The position numbers and the translations under genes were made by a program. The notes under the pieces are model-generated. The model was not told the DNA's origin. It worked only from the letters and a program-made list of their open reading frames with translations, and did not search any database. A DNA stretch of 64,000 bases from Arthrobacter sp. M2012083. Lineage in GTDB: Bacteria; Actinomycetota; Actinomycetes; Actinomycetales; Micrococcaceae. Where the stretch lies: assembly GCF_000281065.1 (NCBI RefSeq), contig NZ_AKKK01000007.1:42740-106739 (forward strand). The letters are read 5' to 3'. Below are positions 7,585-16,900 of the stretch, piece by piece (the stretch's first letter is position 1; every line of letters begins with the position of its first letter).

Positions 7585-9510
7585 TTGTGTTGCAAAACCG
7601 ATCTGGCAGGATCGGCCCTTTCTCATTCCCTGAACAGGAACAAAATCATCGTACAACAGCACGCTCTCGTGCTGCCAGCAGCCGACGCTGCTGGCGTGTC
7701 TCAAGAGCCATCCCAGACTTCCAACGCCGCTCAGGTGTGGGCTGCCCTTACGCCTCTTCTCGCAGGTCAACCCCGGATCCGCCTCTCCCGGGACGGCGGT
7801 AAGACCTATCCCCAGAAGCACGAACGCGCCCTGACTGAGACCCTCCCCACTTATCCGGCGGCCGCCCGGATCTTCGGCAAGGATGGCAGCTGCTCGGCCA
7901 TCTTCCTTGACTTCGACTCCTCGATTGCAGGCGTCGACTGGGTCGAGGCCGATGTGAAGTCCCTACAAACGTGGCTGCACCGCTGTGGGGCTCGGTGGAT
8001 TGAAGACCACTCGCCCAATGGCGGACGACATGTCTACGTACCACTGGAAAAACGGATTGGCTTTACTGAAGCACGAGATGTTGTCGAGGCATTAGGCACC
8101 CGATACCGCACATTGGACAAGACGCCGCACCAGAACATGCGTCATGGTTGCATGCGTACTCCGGGATCTCCGCACAAGCGTGGCGGCTACCAGGAACTAT
8201 CCATGAGTCTCAGCATGGCCTACGACGTTGCGAGACGCCCAAACAAGGAACAGATATGGGCAACAATTCGCGCAGATCTGAAAGAGGAAATCGCTGGCGT
8301 ACGAGCGCTGAGACTGGAGCAGCCACTGTCGGCGGACGACGAAGCCTATGAATCACCGCAAGTGGCTGGGCGAATGTCCAGGTCCATGCAGCAGATGGCG
8401 CTATCAGGCCTGTACGACGCGAACCGGTACTCCTCCGATTCAGAAGCCCGTCAGGCGATCCTGACGGCGGCGGCCGCCGCTGGTATGAGTCTCATTGATA
8501 TAGAACGACGAGTCCTCCAAGGTATTTGGCCTGGACTCGCATCGTTCTATGCCCGCTATGCCTCCCGTCACAGGATTCCCTCCCTGAAGCGGGACTGGAA
8601 AAACGCGGTCGCTTACCTGCAAAAACGCCGGGCCGTTGAGGCAGGAAATAACAATGCACGTAAATCCCCCACAAGCCAGCCCAATACACAGCCCCCACTT
8701 GGAACTGGACTCATGTCTGATGCGAGCAGCGAGCATCGCTACCTGCGGACCTGGCGGAATGCTCTATCTCTAAGAGAGCCTACGTACGCCAGCTCACGCA
8801 CGGGTCTGGCGCGACGCATGGTTCTCAGGGCACTCGGAGCAGCGGCCCACATGACCGCGTCTCGTTTCGTCGAATTTGGTGATCGGTCAATTGCCGTGGC
8901 GACGGGACTTGACCACACAACTGTGGGCTCTCATTTGAGAGCCCTGCGTTCGGAAAAGGATCCTCTGGTGACTCTGGTTGAGCGTGGACGAGGGACTAAA
9001 GGGGATCTGTACATGCTCACTGTTCCTGAAGGCCTCCGTGCAGGGGCCGAGGAATTGTTATGGAAAGCAGGCAAGATTCACGCGCTCAGACCCGTTTTCC
9101 GGGAACTGGGCTTGCCGGCAGCGTTTGTTTACGAAGCTCTGGAACAAACTCCGGGTTTGACGACCACGGAGTTGGTCATCCGGACAAAGCTGTCCAGGAC
9201 TGCTGTGAGCGAAAGTCTTGAGATCTTGGCCGCCTGGAACATGGTGTCGAGGAACCGTGGGCGGTTTTGGATGGTCGTCAGTTCGACCTCCCTCCAAGAA
9301 CTTGCAGAATACTTTGGAGTGCTGGAGTCTGTAGTCGGCCAAATACAGAGGTACCGCATTGAACGGACTATCTGGCGTGAATGGCTTTCGAGAAACGTGA
9401 ACACAGTAGCGGAACTCCTATCCCCCACGGACGACTACCCTTGGGAAGCCTATGAGGGGCCACCCGATGAATGGTCGCTCGCTGACATGGCGTTTACCCG
9501 GGCGAGGTGA
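7585..9510 (+). CDS. Primase-like plasmid replication protein with C-terminal HTH domains
   Basis: About 641 residues. The N-terminal third resembles an archaeo-eukaryotic-type primase: AIFLDFDSS supplies the hDhD metal-binding motif (about residue 110), GGRHVYVP the central sxH-type motif (about 150) and RTPGSPHKRGGY a later basic motif (about 195). The C-terminal part contains winged-helix segments (AVATGLDHTTVGSHLRALR; TELVIRTKLSRTAVSESLEI). This combination is typical of actinobacterial plasmid replication initiators, and parA lies a little further on. The annotated first codon (TTG at 7585) has no good ribosome site, so the true start is uncertain and may lie somewhat downstream, for example GTG 7669. 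Rep function is inferred. Confidence 0.7.
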   Translation: MCCKTDLAGSALSHSLNRNKIIVQQHALVLPAADAAGVSQEPSQTSNAAQVWAALTPLLAGQPRIRLSRDGGKTYPQKHERALTETLPTYPAAARIFGKDGSCSAIFLDFDSSIAGVDWVEADVKSLQTWLHRCGARWIEDHSPNGGRHVYVPLEKRIGFTEARDVVEALGTRYRTLDKTPHQNMRHGCMRTPGSPHKRGGYQELSMSLSMAYDVARRPNKEQIWATIRADLKEEIAGVRALRLEQPLSADDEAYESPQVAGRMSRSMQQMALSGLYDANRYSSDSEARQAILTAAAAAGMSLIDIERRVLQGIWPGLASFYARYASRHRIPSLKRDWKNAVAYLQKRRAVEAGNNNARKSPTSQPNTQPPLGTGLMSDASSEHRYLRTWRNALSLREPTYASSRTGLARRMVLRALGAAAHMTASRFVEFGDRSIAVATGLDHTTVGSHLRALRSEKDPLVTLVERGRGTKGDLYMLTVPEGLRAGAEELLWKAGKIHALRPVFRELGLPAAFVYEALEQTPGLTTTELVIRTKLSRTAVSESLEILAAWNMVSRNRGRFWMVVSSTSLQELAEYFGVLESVVGQIQRYRIERTIWREWLSRNVNTVAELLSPTDDYPWEAYEGPPDEWSLADMAFTRAR

Positions 9511-9631
9511 TCCATGCGCAGGTCTAGCATCTGCGTCCGTGATCGAATTCGTCGGCAGCAATGGTGTCCTCTGGCATAGGCAGGTAAGTATGCGGTTTGT
9601 TTCAAGAAGATCGCTCGCTCCCCAGTGACGG

Positions 9632-10150
9632 CTATTCTGGCTGGTTCCAACGCTGATGAGCCGCTTGGCGTGTCATTCCTGTCTCTGCACCTATGGCGGT
9701 CCAAGTCAGTCCAGAGCCACGTGCTGCGCTAACTGCCTCGTTTAGACGCACAGCGGCCCGCTCGTAACTGCCTGCAGCCATCTGCAGGACCCAAGCCTTT
9801 ACATGCCTCTGCCATTCGTTCAGGATCGTCTCTTCGACTGCTACGGGAGGTGTAGCTGGGGATCCTATTAGTGCTTTTGCTCGGTACCTGGCCATGTCGG
9901 TTTTCCCCGGGCCTTGGACGCGCTGCCACTGTCTACCAGTCCAACCGCAGTCGCAGCTACCTTGCCAGCCAGTTGCCTCACTTTCCGGCACGAGTTCATA
10001 GCCAGGCAGCCGCGGGTCTCGTTTCCTTCTACCGGTGATTCCTTCGACGCGGATCACCTCGTTATCTTCATGATGCGAACCCAGCCGGCCATCGTTCATA
10101 AGGATCCCAAGTCGTCCGCGGTGGAATCCGTCTCCAAGATCCCATTCCAT
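9632..10150 (-). CDS. Hypothetical protein with zinc-knuckle-like core and C-terminal HTH
   Basis: A 172-residue protein. The centre has GSCDCGWTGRQW, a Cys-x-Cys cluster with aromatic residues seen in small actinobacterial treble-clef-like proteins. The C-terminus ends in a convincing helix-turn-helix: ARGSGLTWTAIGAETGMTRQAAHQRW. Such proteins are common on actinobacterial plasmids and genomic islands and are annotated as hypothetical. It converges with the replication gene. DNA binding is likely; its target is unknown. Confidence 0.65.
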   Translation of the reverse strand: MEWDLGDGFHRGRLGILMNDGRLGSHHEDNEVIRVEGITGRRKRDPRLPGYELVPESEATGWQGSCDCGWTGRQWQRVQGPGKTDMARYRAKALIGSPATPPVAVEETILNEWQRHVKAWVLQMAAGSYERAAVRLNEAVSAARGSGLTWTAIGAETGMTRQAAHQRWNQPE

Positions 10151-10275
10151 GAAGTGTCCTATCTGTCAGGTCTTCTTGACGTTTCTCCACTTTACGTGAC
10201 GCTGCTCGACTGGACTCTCCTGGTCGAGCAGCGGAGCCCCTGAGGCAGTCCTTGACGATGGCGGAAGATGAAGTT

Positions 10276-10305
10276 AAATAATTATGTCCTGACAGAAATA
10301 TTGAT
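10276..10305 (+). repeat. 30-bp site A
   Basis: This element begins AAATAATTATGTCCTGACAG. It differs from the element at 10455-10484 at only two of 30 positions. A 13-base core AATAATTATGTCC recurs in inverted orientation just after the partition gene pair, at 11807-11819. Confidence 0.6.
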
Positions 10306-10454
10306 TGATTACCATTATTGGTCCCATATCTGTTTTGCCCCCTCCCCCACGGAAGTGATGGTGGGGGTGGCCATGCCTCCCAACGCTCAGGAGCCTTGTA
10401 CGCTCTCCCGGAGCCCCGGATCTCATATAGGACGTGGAACTAACACCGACAAAT

Positions 10455-10484
10455 AAATAATTATGTCATGACAGAAAGATTGAT
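10455..10484 (+). repeat. 30-bp site B
   Basis: Second copy of the element at 10276-10305 (28 of 30 identical), placed directly before the 40-bp tandem repeats. The 179-base spacing between copies and the location upstream of parA suggest a partition or replication protein binding site. Confidence 0.6.
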
Positions 10485-10493
10485 GGTTGGTTT

Positions 10494-10588
10494 GAAAGAT
10501 GGCCAGACTGAAAGATAGATGGCAATAATGATTGAAAGATGGCCAGACTGAAAGATAGATGGCAATAATGATTGAAAGATGGCCAGAC
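10494..10588 (+). repeat. 40-bp tandem repeats (iteron/centromere-like)
   Basis: Two identical 40-bp units (10494-10533 and 10534-10573) and a partial third (to 10588) start with GAAAGATGGCCAGACTGAAA. Shorter GAT-rich units with the same flavour (GATTGATGG, GATAGATTGATGG) extend to about 10655. This arrangement before a parA gene is typical of centromere-like repeats bound by a small ribbon-helix-helix partner. Confidence 0.75.
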
Positions 10589-10695
10589 GTATTGATGGAT
10601 AGCTAGATTGACTGATAGATTGATGGCTAGATAGAAAGACTGATGTATTGATGGGCATATCCCTATCGGTACCTAGCTAAATCCGGAGGATATCG

Positions 10696-11466
10696 ATGAG
10701 AGTCACGGCCATAGGCAATCGCAAAGGTGGTGTGGGCAAGACTTCAGTTACGCTTGGCCTGGCTACCGGTTTGCGTCTAATCGGTAAGCGAGTGTTGATA
10801 ATCGACCTCGACCCACAAGCCAATGTAACGGAAGCGCTTGAAGGGGCCGGAGAGTTCGACGTCTTCGATGTGTTGTATGGGGGAGAAGCCGGAACCCTCG
10901 GCCAAGCCATCACTCAGACGACATGGCCGGGGATCGATCTGATCCCCAGTTCTGAGTCTCTTGCCCGACTCGAGTCGGAAGCCCTACTAACACCCGAAAT
11001 GCGACTCAAGACCGCAGCATGGGGCGCAGATGAGCTTGAGCAATACGACCACATCCTCATCGATCTTCCGCCGGCACTGGGACGACTGACACTGAACGGA
11101 CTGATTTGGGCCGATCGGGTACTTGCGGTTACTGAACCAGCGGCCTTTTCAGTAAAGGGCGTAACAGAGTTCCTCGACACAGTGAAGAAGGTTAGATCGC
11201 TTCCGCATCTAAACCCTCAGCTGGAATTTTTGGGCATCATCATCAATAAGACGAGCTCACCTCTCACATCCGAACACTCCTTCCAAATCGGAGAGCTGGA
11301 GAGCACGTACGGGCCCGAAGTAAGAGAGCCTCATCTTCCGCTGAGGACAGCAATGCAGGACTCCGTCAGCACACGCTCGCCGCTTACCAAGCTCTCCGGC
11401 AGGGGAGCCGCAATCATGACTGAAAAATTCGTTGCGCATGCGCGATACCTGGATGAGGTGAACTAG
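10696..11466 (+). CDS. parA: ParA-family partition ATPase
   Basis: A 256-residue ParA of the short type without an N-terminal HTH. The deviant Walker A motif KGGVGKTS is at residues 10-17, LIIDLDPQANVT is the A'/Walker B region near residue 34 and HILIDLPPALG the later Asp motif. It drives plasmid segregation by patterning on the nucleoid with a centromere-bound partner. GGAGGA upstream supports the ATG at 10696. Short ParA lacking its own DNA-binding domain normally pairs with a small ribbon-helix-helix protein, as found immediately downstream (2-base gap), and with upstream repeats, which are present. Confidence 0.95.
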   Translation: MRVTAIGNRKGGVGKTSVTLGLATGLRLIGKRVLIIDLDPQANVTEALEGAGEFDVFDVLYGGEAGTLGQAITQTTWPGIDLIPSSESLARLESEALLTPEMRLKTAAWGADELEQYDHILIDLPPALGRLTLNGLIWADRVLAVTEPAAFSVKGVTEFLDTVKKVRSLPHLNPQLEFLGIIINKTSSPLTSEHSFQIGELESTYGPEVREPHLPLRTAMQDSVSTRSPLTKLSGRGAAIMTEKFVAHARYLDEVN

Positions 11467-11468
11467 TA

Positions 11469-11795
11469 ATGGCTTTGGAACGCAAGTCGTCAATACGCAA
11501 AGCACCAGCTGCCGATGTTGTGGATGCTTTGACTTCCGCGGAGAAGCGAACGGAGGCACCGAAACAAGAGGAGGCTCCTCAGGTCGCCACGGTTCACACG
11601 GAGTCTGCGCCACCCGCCGACCTCGAACCCCAGCGTCCTGGGCCGGGAAGGCCGAGAGGAAAGCGCCGGATGGAACCCTTCTCATCCAAGATTGAGATAA
11701 GCCTTCGCGACGAGTTGGATGCGTACGCGATGAAGTACGGAATCACTATTACGGATCTTCTGGACGAGGCCTTACGGGAGAGGCTCAGACGCTAA
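11469..11795 (+). CDS. Small DNA-binding partner of ParA (RHH centromere-binding type)
   Basis: The 108-residue protein has a disordered, charged N-terminus (residues 1-65, Pro/Glu-rich), an AT-hook-like GPGRPRGKRR at about residues 57-66, and a C-terminal domain IEISLRDELDAYAMKYGITI plus TDLLDEALRERLRR with the strand-helix-helix pattern of ribbon-helix-helix proteins. It follows parA by two bases and would bind the repeats upstream of parA, stimulate ParA and repress the operon. It is not a ParB of the KorB/Spo0J type. Confidence 0.85.
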   Translation: MALERKSSIRKAPAADVVDALTSAEKRTEAPKQEEAPQVATVHTESAPPADLEPQRPGPGRPRGKRRMEPFSSKIEISLRDELDAYAMKYGITITDLLDEALRERLRR

Positions 11796-12461
11796 TAAAT
11801 CTATCTGGACATAATTATTCTTTTGAAATCTGAAGTAAAGCTCGCGCCTGCAAACCAGGCGACTGATTTCTGCGGCAGATTATGCCGGGAATCATCGCTT
11901 GCGTGAGCCTCGATGCAGAAGACGCGCCATGGGGAGAGGTCCACGGTAGGCCGCAAGAGGCAGATTGATGCCCAGATGACGCCAGGGGCACAGGACCTGC
12001 CTCTGATCCCCGATGCGGCGGACGGGACCGTGCGACACAGATGACTCTAGATGCACCATCCGGCGGTCAGATCTTCGACAACAGTCATGATGCTACGGAA
12101 GCCCTTCGCGCATAGGCCGCACGGCAGGGGATACCCGTTGCCTTATGTGCTGGGCAGCGTGTCTCTGAATCCTAAAGATTAATGAGACGCGCCCAACCCA
12201 TAGCACGAGTCACCCTAAGCTCTGGATTTTCATTAGTGAAAGTGTCTCGACAAGTCATCTCACCGAGAAACGTCTCCGTAACCCTGAAAGAGGAGATTAT
12301 TTAGGCAGAATGACCCCTGTGAGGTTACTGGAGTACAGGGTACGAACGGTGACACACTCACCAGGACAGCAGTCTCGTTCTTCGGCCGTGGAGCAGGGTG
12401 TGAGCTGGGCTGCTAACGTGGGGTCGCTCCATGTCGTCAGCGTGTTCGGAAGGTAAGCCCC
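11796..12461. other. Gene-free region after the partition operon
   Basis: No supported gene. It begins with an inverted copy of the AATAATTATGTCC core (11807-11819). An imperfect GTGTCTC/GAGACGCGCCC-type stem is visible near 12157-12200. The end holds the promoter and ribosome site (GGAAGG) of the gene at 12462. Confidence 0.4.
11804..11820 (-). repeat. Inverted copy (site C) of the partition-flanking element
   Basis: On the minus strand this reads AATAATTATGTCC and further AGATAG, matching the first 13 bases of the core of site A exactly. The partition operon is thus bracketed by inverted elements. Confidence 0.5.
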
Positions 12462-13283
12462 ATGGCAATTGATCTCGTCGAGTGTTCCCATTGCCAGACT
12501 GACGAGCACGTCCGGCTGGTAGAGCTGCTGACGGGGACTCAGAAGAAGCTCATGTGTGAAAACTGCGGGCAGGCGTGGCTCCGTGGGGCGCCTGCCAGAC
12601 AAAAGGTTCAGCTGCCGACTCTGGAGGAAATCAAGAAGAGGTTCCCTAAGCCAGGGGACGTAGACCCCCAAAAGCTCGCACGTGCGAATGTACTCAAGGT
12701 TGAGTTTCTCCGACGCGAGCCGGAACCTGTGCCTAACGTTGCCCCGTACTGGACGAGATACCAGCAGGTGTTCAGCGCTGAGGGCCTGCCAAAAGCGGAC
12801 CCTCAGGATTTCAAGGACTTCGGCAACTCAAATGTCGGCGCGAACCCAGGAAACATGTCCGTTTTTAATGAAGCTTGGAATGAAATTGGTCCGGATGCCG
12901 GAGCGGCACGGGTCCGCGAGGTAGTGGAGTATTTGCTTCGGGGCGCATCGCCCGTCGATCTGGAGGACCGCCTCACCATTCTGATCCAAGACACCAAGTC
13001 CATCGGGATGAAGGGCTTCAAGGAATCGCTCCTCACTAAGGTTCTGTGCATCGTCTATCCCGACAGGTACCTGACAATCCTGAAGTACACGGGAGAAGCC
13101 GGAAAGCGCGAGATTGCACGATCCCTGTGGGGCCTCGAACTGCCTGACCCTGAGAGGGTCGACTGGACTATTGGACGTCTCATCCTGTGGAGCAATGACT
13201 TGCTACTGGCACTCCTCGGTGATGGTTTCCGACACCAGCAACATGCATCGGAATTCCTGTGGTGGGCCAAGGACAAGGCTTAG
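12462..13283 (+). CDS. Zinc-ribbon protein of unknown function (possible defence-associated)
   Basis: The 273-residue protein starts with a treble-clef/zinc-ribbon segment (CSHCQTDEH and MCENCGQAW, two CxxC pairs at about residues 8-38). The rest is helical; the C-terminal part contains GFKESLLTKVLCIVYPDRYL and ILKYTGEAGKREI, a pattern reminding me of the YPDRF-type modules in McrB-like and other modified-DNA-sensing proteins, but I cannot name a family. The gene stands alone, upstream of two tiny paralogous genes and a restriction-modification enzyme, and so may belong to the defence island. Ribosome site GGAAGG is nine bases before the ATG. Confidence 0.6.
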   Translation: MAIDLVECSHCQTDEHVRLVELLTGTQKKLMCENCGQAWLRGAPARQKVQLPTLEEIKKRFPKPGDVDPQKLARANVLKVEFLRREPEPVPNVAPYWTRYQQVFSAEGLPKADPQDFKDFGNSNVGANPGNMSVFNEAWNEIGPDAGAARVREVVEYLLRGASPVDLEDRLTILIQDTKSIGMKGFKESLLTKVLCIVYPDRYLTILKYTGEAGKREIARSLWGLELPDPERVDWTIGRLILWSNDLLLALLGDGFRHQQHASEFLWWAKDKA

Positions 13284-13453
13284 AAGGATATAAGAATTGA
13301 GAATATGAACTCTTTCTTGGCGGCATCATGTGATGACTTCGCGTCGCACCTGCGCCCGAAGCCGATCCCATAGATTGTTGGTACCCGGTGGCGTGCGGTA
13401 TCAAGCCGCAGACTGATCGGCGCCATATGTGTTTCGACTACAAAGGGGTACTT

Positions 13454-13645
13454 ATGACTTCCTACGAATTTGTAGGGGAAGACATCTCGAACTTGTGGAG
13501 TGTGGTCGGCGTGGGGGACTCCGATGACGGCACGATTAGCGTCCAGGCCCACTCGTGGGACGGAATTGCGACGGTCGAGCTGACAGCCGAACAGGCCAAG
13601 GTACTGGTCAGGATCATCGGGGCTCACTTCCGGGCGGCGAAATGA
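13454..13645 (+). CDS. Small protein A of a paralogous pair upstream of the type ISP enzyme
   Basis: The ATG at 13454 has AAAGGGG upstream and gives a 63-residue acidic protein ending VELTAEQAKVLVRIIGAHFR. Its second half is clearly related to the product of the next gene (ADLTAEQSKKLIQLFEAHL), with which it overlaps by ATGA. No catalytic or membrane motif is seen. A control, antitoxin-like or antirestriction role for the adjacent large enzyme is speculative. Confidence 0.65.
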   Translation: MTSYEFVGEDISNLWSVVGVGDSDDGTISVQAHSWDGIATVELTAEQAKVLVRIIGAHFRAAK

Positions 13646-13848
13646 TGAACTCGGATGCATCCTACGTTTGTGTCGGAGTTGACTATTACGAAGTGGGCGT
13701 GAGGCTTGGCCGAAATGGCGGAACACGGGTTCTAGTCCGCGAAGGCGCTATCTATGCCAGGGCCGACCTGACCGCAGAGCAGTCTAAGAAACTAATCCAG
13801 CTCTTCGAAGCTCACCTTCCAAGCACAGACAAAAACGACCGCATATGA
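13642..13848 (+). CDS. Small protein B of the paralogous pair
   Basis: A 68-residue protein starting MMNSDASYVCVG. The gene overlaps the stop of the previous one (ATGATGA), so the two are translationally coupled. It aligns with the upstream protein: a beta-rich first half followed by the LTAEQ helix. The large restriction-modification gene begins about 130 bases further on in the same direction. A duplication followed by divergence seems likely. The function is unknown. Confidence 0.65.
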   Translation: MMNSDASYVCVGVDYYEVGVRLGRNGGTRVLVREGAIYARADLTAEQSKKLIQLFEAHLPSTDKNDRI

Positions 13849-13975
13849 GGTAGGACGGCGGCCTGGTGGCGGCCGCAAAATGGCGTAGAACCACGAGTGC
13901 AACGTAGAAGACCTTATGATCAGAAGCGTCGGTTCATGCCGGCTTCACCTGCTTCTCTTCTCGGGGGTTACTCTC

Positions 13976-16900
13976 TTGGCAACGACGTTCGATGTACTCC
14001 TGGATTCGTACCGTGATCTCGCGGACTCGGAGCGGATGAAGGGCAATTACTTCGAGCAGCTAGTCGGCCGGTATCTGGAGAAGGACGGGGTGCAGGCTCC
14101 CCAGTACCGGAATGTGTGGTTGTGGAGGGACTGGCCGGACCGCGACGGTAAGAAGGACAACGGCATCGATCTGGTGGCCGAGCGCCAGGACGGCGGTTTC
14201 ACTGCCATCCAGTGCAAGTTCTACGCCGAGGGCCACCGCATCCAAAAGCAGGACGTCGACTCATTCATATCCGCGTCAGGGAAACCCCCGTTCACACACC
14301 GGCTCATCGTGGATACGACGGGCCGGGACTGGTCGGCGAACGCCGAGGAAATGCTGGACGACCAGCACATCCCTATCCAACGCATCGGGCTCACGGACTT
14401 CCGTAACTCCAATATCGACTGGGCGACATACGAGCTGACCGACCCCTCAAAGGCGCCCAAGCTGCATGACAAAAAGCAACTACGCACTCACCAGCATGAG
14501 GCGGTCAACGCCGCCATGAAGGGTTTCGAAACCCACCACCGCGGCAAGCTCATCATGGCCTGCGGCACCGGTAAGACCTTCACCGCGCTGAAGATTGCAG
14601 AGCGGTTCGCGGAGCAGGAAAGCCACGTTCGGGTCCTCTTCCTCGTTCCCTCCTTGGCATTGATGTCCCAGTCATTAAAAGAATGGTCGGATGAGACGAC
14701 GCAGACGATGCACGCCTACGCCGTCTGTTCCGACACAAAGGTTGGCCGGCAGAAGAATTCCGACATCACTGATGTGGCAATCCATGATCTGCAGATCCCG
14801 GCCACCACGGATGGTGCCACGCTGCTTGAGGCAATGGGAACCAGAGAGCCGGATGAGGGAATGACGGTGGTGTTTTCCACCTACCAGTCCATCGATGCTG
14901 TAGCCCAAGCCCAGAAAGCCGGGCTGCCGGACTTTGATCTGATCATCTGCGACGAGGCCCACCGCACCACCGGGGCCACCCTTGCCGGCAGTGAGGACTC
15001 CCACTTCGTCAAGGTCCACCGCAACGACGTCGTCGCAGGCGCCAAGCGTCTGTACATGACGGCAACCCCGCGGCTATTTAACGACGACACCAAGAACAAG
15101 GCACTTGAGCGCGACGCAATTCTGTGCTCCATGGACGACGAGACCATGTACGGCCCGGTGTTCTACCGGATCGGCTTCGGTGAAGCTGTCACGAAGAAAC
15201 TGCTTACCGACTACAAGGTCCTGGTTCTGGGTGTGGACGAAACGCAGGTGGTCTCCAGCTTCCAGGATCAACTGGCCGATTCAAACATGGAACTGCAGAT
15301 CGACGATGTCGCTAAACTTATCGGCTGCTGGAACGGCCTGGCCAAACGACGGTCCGGTGCTCACGAGGTGTCCTTCGGTAACGACCTGGCACCAATGAAA
15401 CGAGCCGTGGCGTTCAACCGCGACATCAAATCTTCAAGACTCGTCGAGTCTGAATTCGAAGAACTAGTCCGGGTGCACCTGACCAACCTGGACAACGACG
15501 ACCCCACAGACGACTTGAAAGTCGAAGTCAAGCACGTAGACGGCGGCTTCAACGCCATCACCCGCGCAGAACGTCTGGACTGGCTCAAGGAAGACCTTGA
15601 CACCCCCGAAGACCAGCCAGTCTGCAGGATCCTTACCAACGCCCGCTGCCTCACAGAGGGGGTGGATGTCCCATCCTTGGACGCCGTACTGTTCCTGAAC
15701 CCACGCAACTCCATGGTCGATGTCATTCAGGCCGTCGGTCGAGTCATGCGCATCTCCAAGGGAAAACAATTCGGCTACATCATCCTGCCCATCGCCATCC
15801 CAGAAGGAATGTCGACCTCAGAGGCGCTTCGGGACAACAACCGCTATAAAGTCGTATGGCAGGTCCTTCAGGCGTTGCGTGCGCACGATGAGCGCATGGA
15901 CGCGGCCATCAACCAGATCGAGCTCAACGCCAAAGCACCCGAATCCATCTTGGTCGACACTGTAGACCTTTCCCCCAAGAAAAAGGCGCGGACGAATGTG
16001 GGCCGGAATACCGGAGGGCGAGACCACAATGGCGGAGGAACTGGCGACGACCAAACCACCGGTCCGGAGTATGTTCAGCCTGAACTGCAGTTTCCCGTGG
16101 GGGAGTGGAAGGACTCTGTTTACGCCAAGATCGTGGACAAGTGTGGAAACCGCATGTATTGGGGAGACTGGTCCAAGGACATTGCGGATATCGCCAATAA
16201 GCACATTGTGCTGATCAACAACCTCCTGGCTGGTGCGAACCCGGAACACCGCAAGGCCTTCGATGACTTCATTGAGGGGCTGCAGGAGAACTTGAATCCG
16301 GAGATCGACCAGGCTCAGGCTGTCGAGATGCTCGCCCAGCACCTGGTGACGAAGCCGGTCTTTGATGCCATGTTCTCTGATTCCAACTTCACCGAACATA
16401 ATCCGGTGTCGCTGGCGATGCAGAATATCCTGAACAAGTTGGATGAGAACTCGGCGTTTGAAAAAGAACGTGTCGGACTTGAGAAATTTTACGAATCGGT
16501 CCGCGCCCGGGTGAAGTCCATTGACAACGCCGCAGCGAAGCAGAAAATCATCCTTGAGCTGTACGACAACTTCTTCCGCAACGCCTTCCCTCGCGTGGCG
16601 GACCGGCTCGGCATCGTCTTCACCCCCGTCCCCGTGGTGGACTACATCCTGCGCTCAGCTGATGCAGCGCTGCGGCTGGAATTCGGGAAGTCCCTCTCCG
16701 ATGAGGGCGTATCCATCTTGGAACCTTTCGTTGGCACGGGAACCTTCGTCACGCGACTGCTCCAGTCCGGGCTAATCAAGCCGAAGGATCTTCGTCGCAA
16801 ATACGCCCAAGAACTCTTCGCCAACGAGATCGTCCTGCTCAGCTACTACATCGCCGCCATCAACATCGAAACCGTCTTCGCCGAAGAATCCACCAAACAC

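Larger units (their letters stand above)
10151..10695. other. AT-rich, repeat-rich gene-free region upstream of parA
   Basis: Much of this stretch is unusually AT-rich for the window. It contains two copies of a 30-bp element, a 40-bp tandem repeat and many shorter GAAAGATGG/GATTGATGG-like units, plus a hairpin CCTCCCCCAC/GTGGGGGTGG at 10341-10370. It is the best candidate for the centromere (parS/parC) and possibly the replication origin. Confidence 0.6.

Noticed and set aside
10494..10655. CRISPR array
   Set aside because: The repeats are contiguous 40-bp units with no unique spacers and lie in front of parA; they are centromere- or iteron-like.
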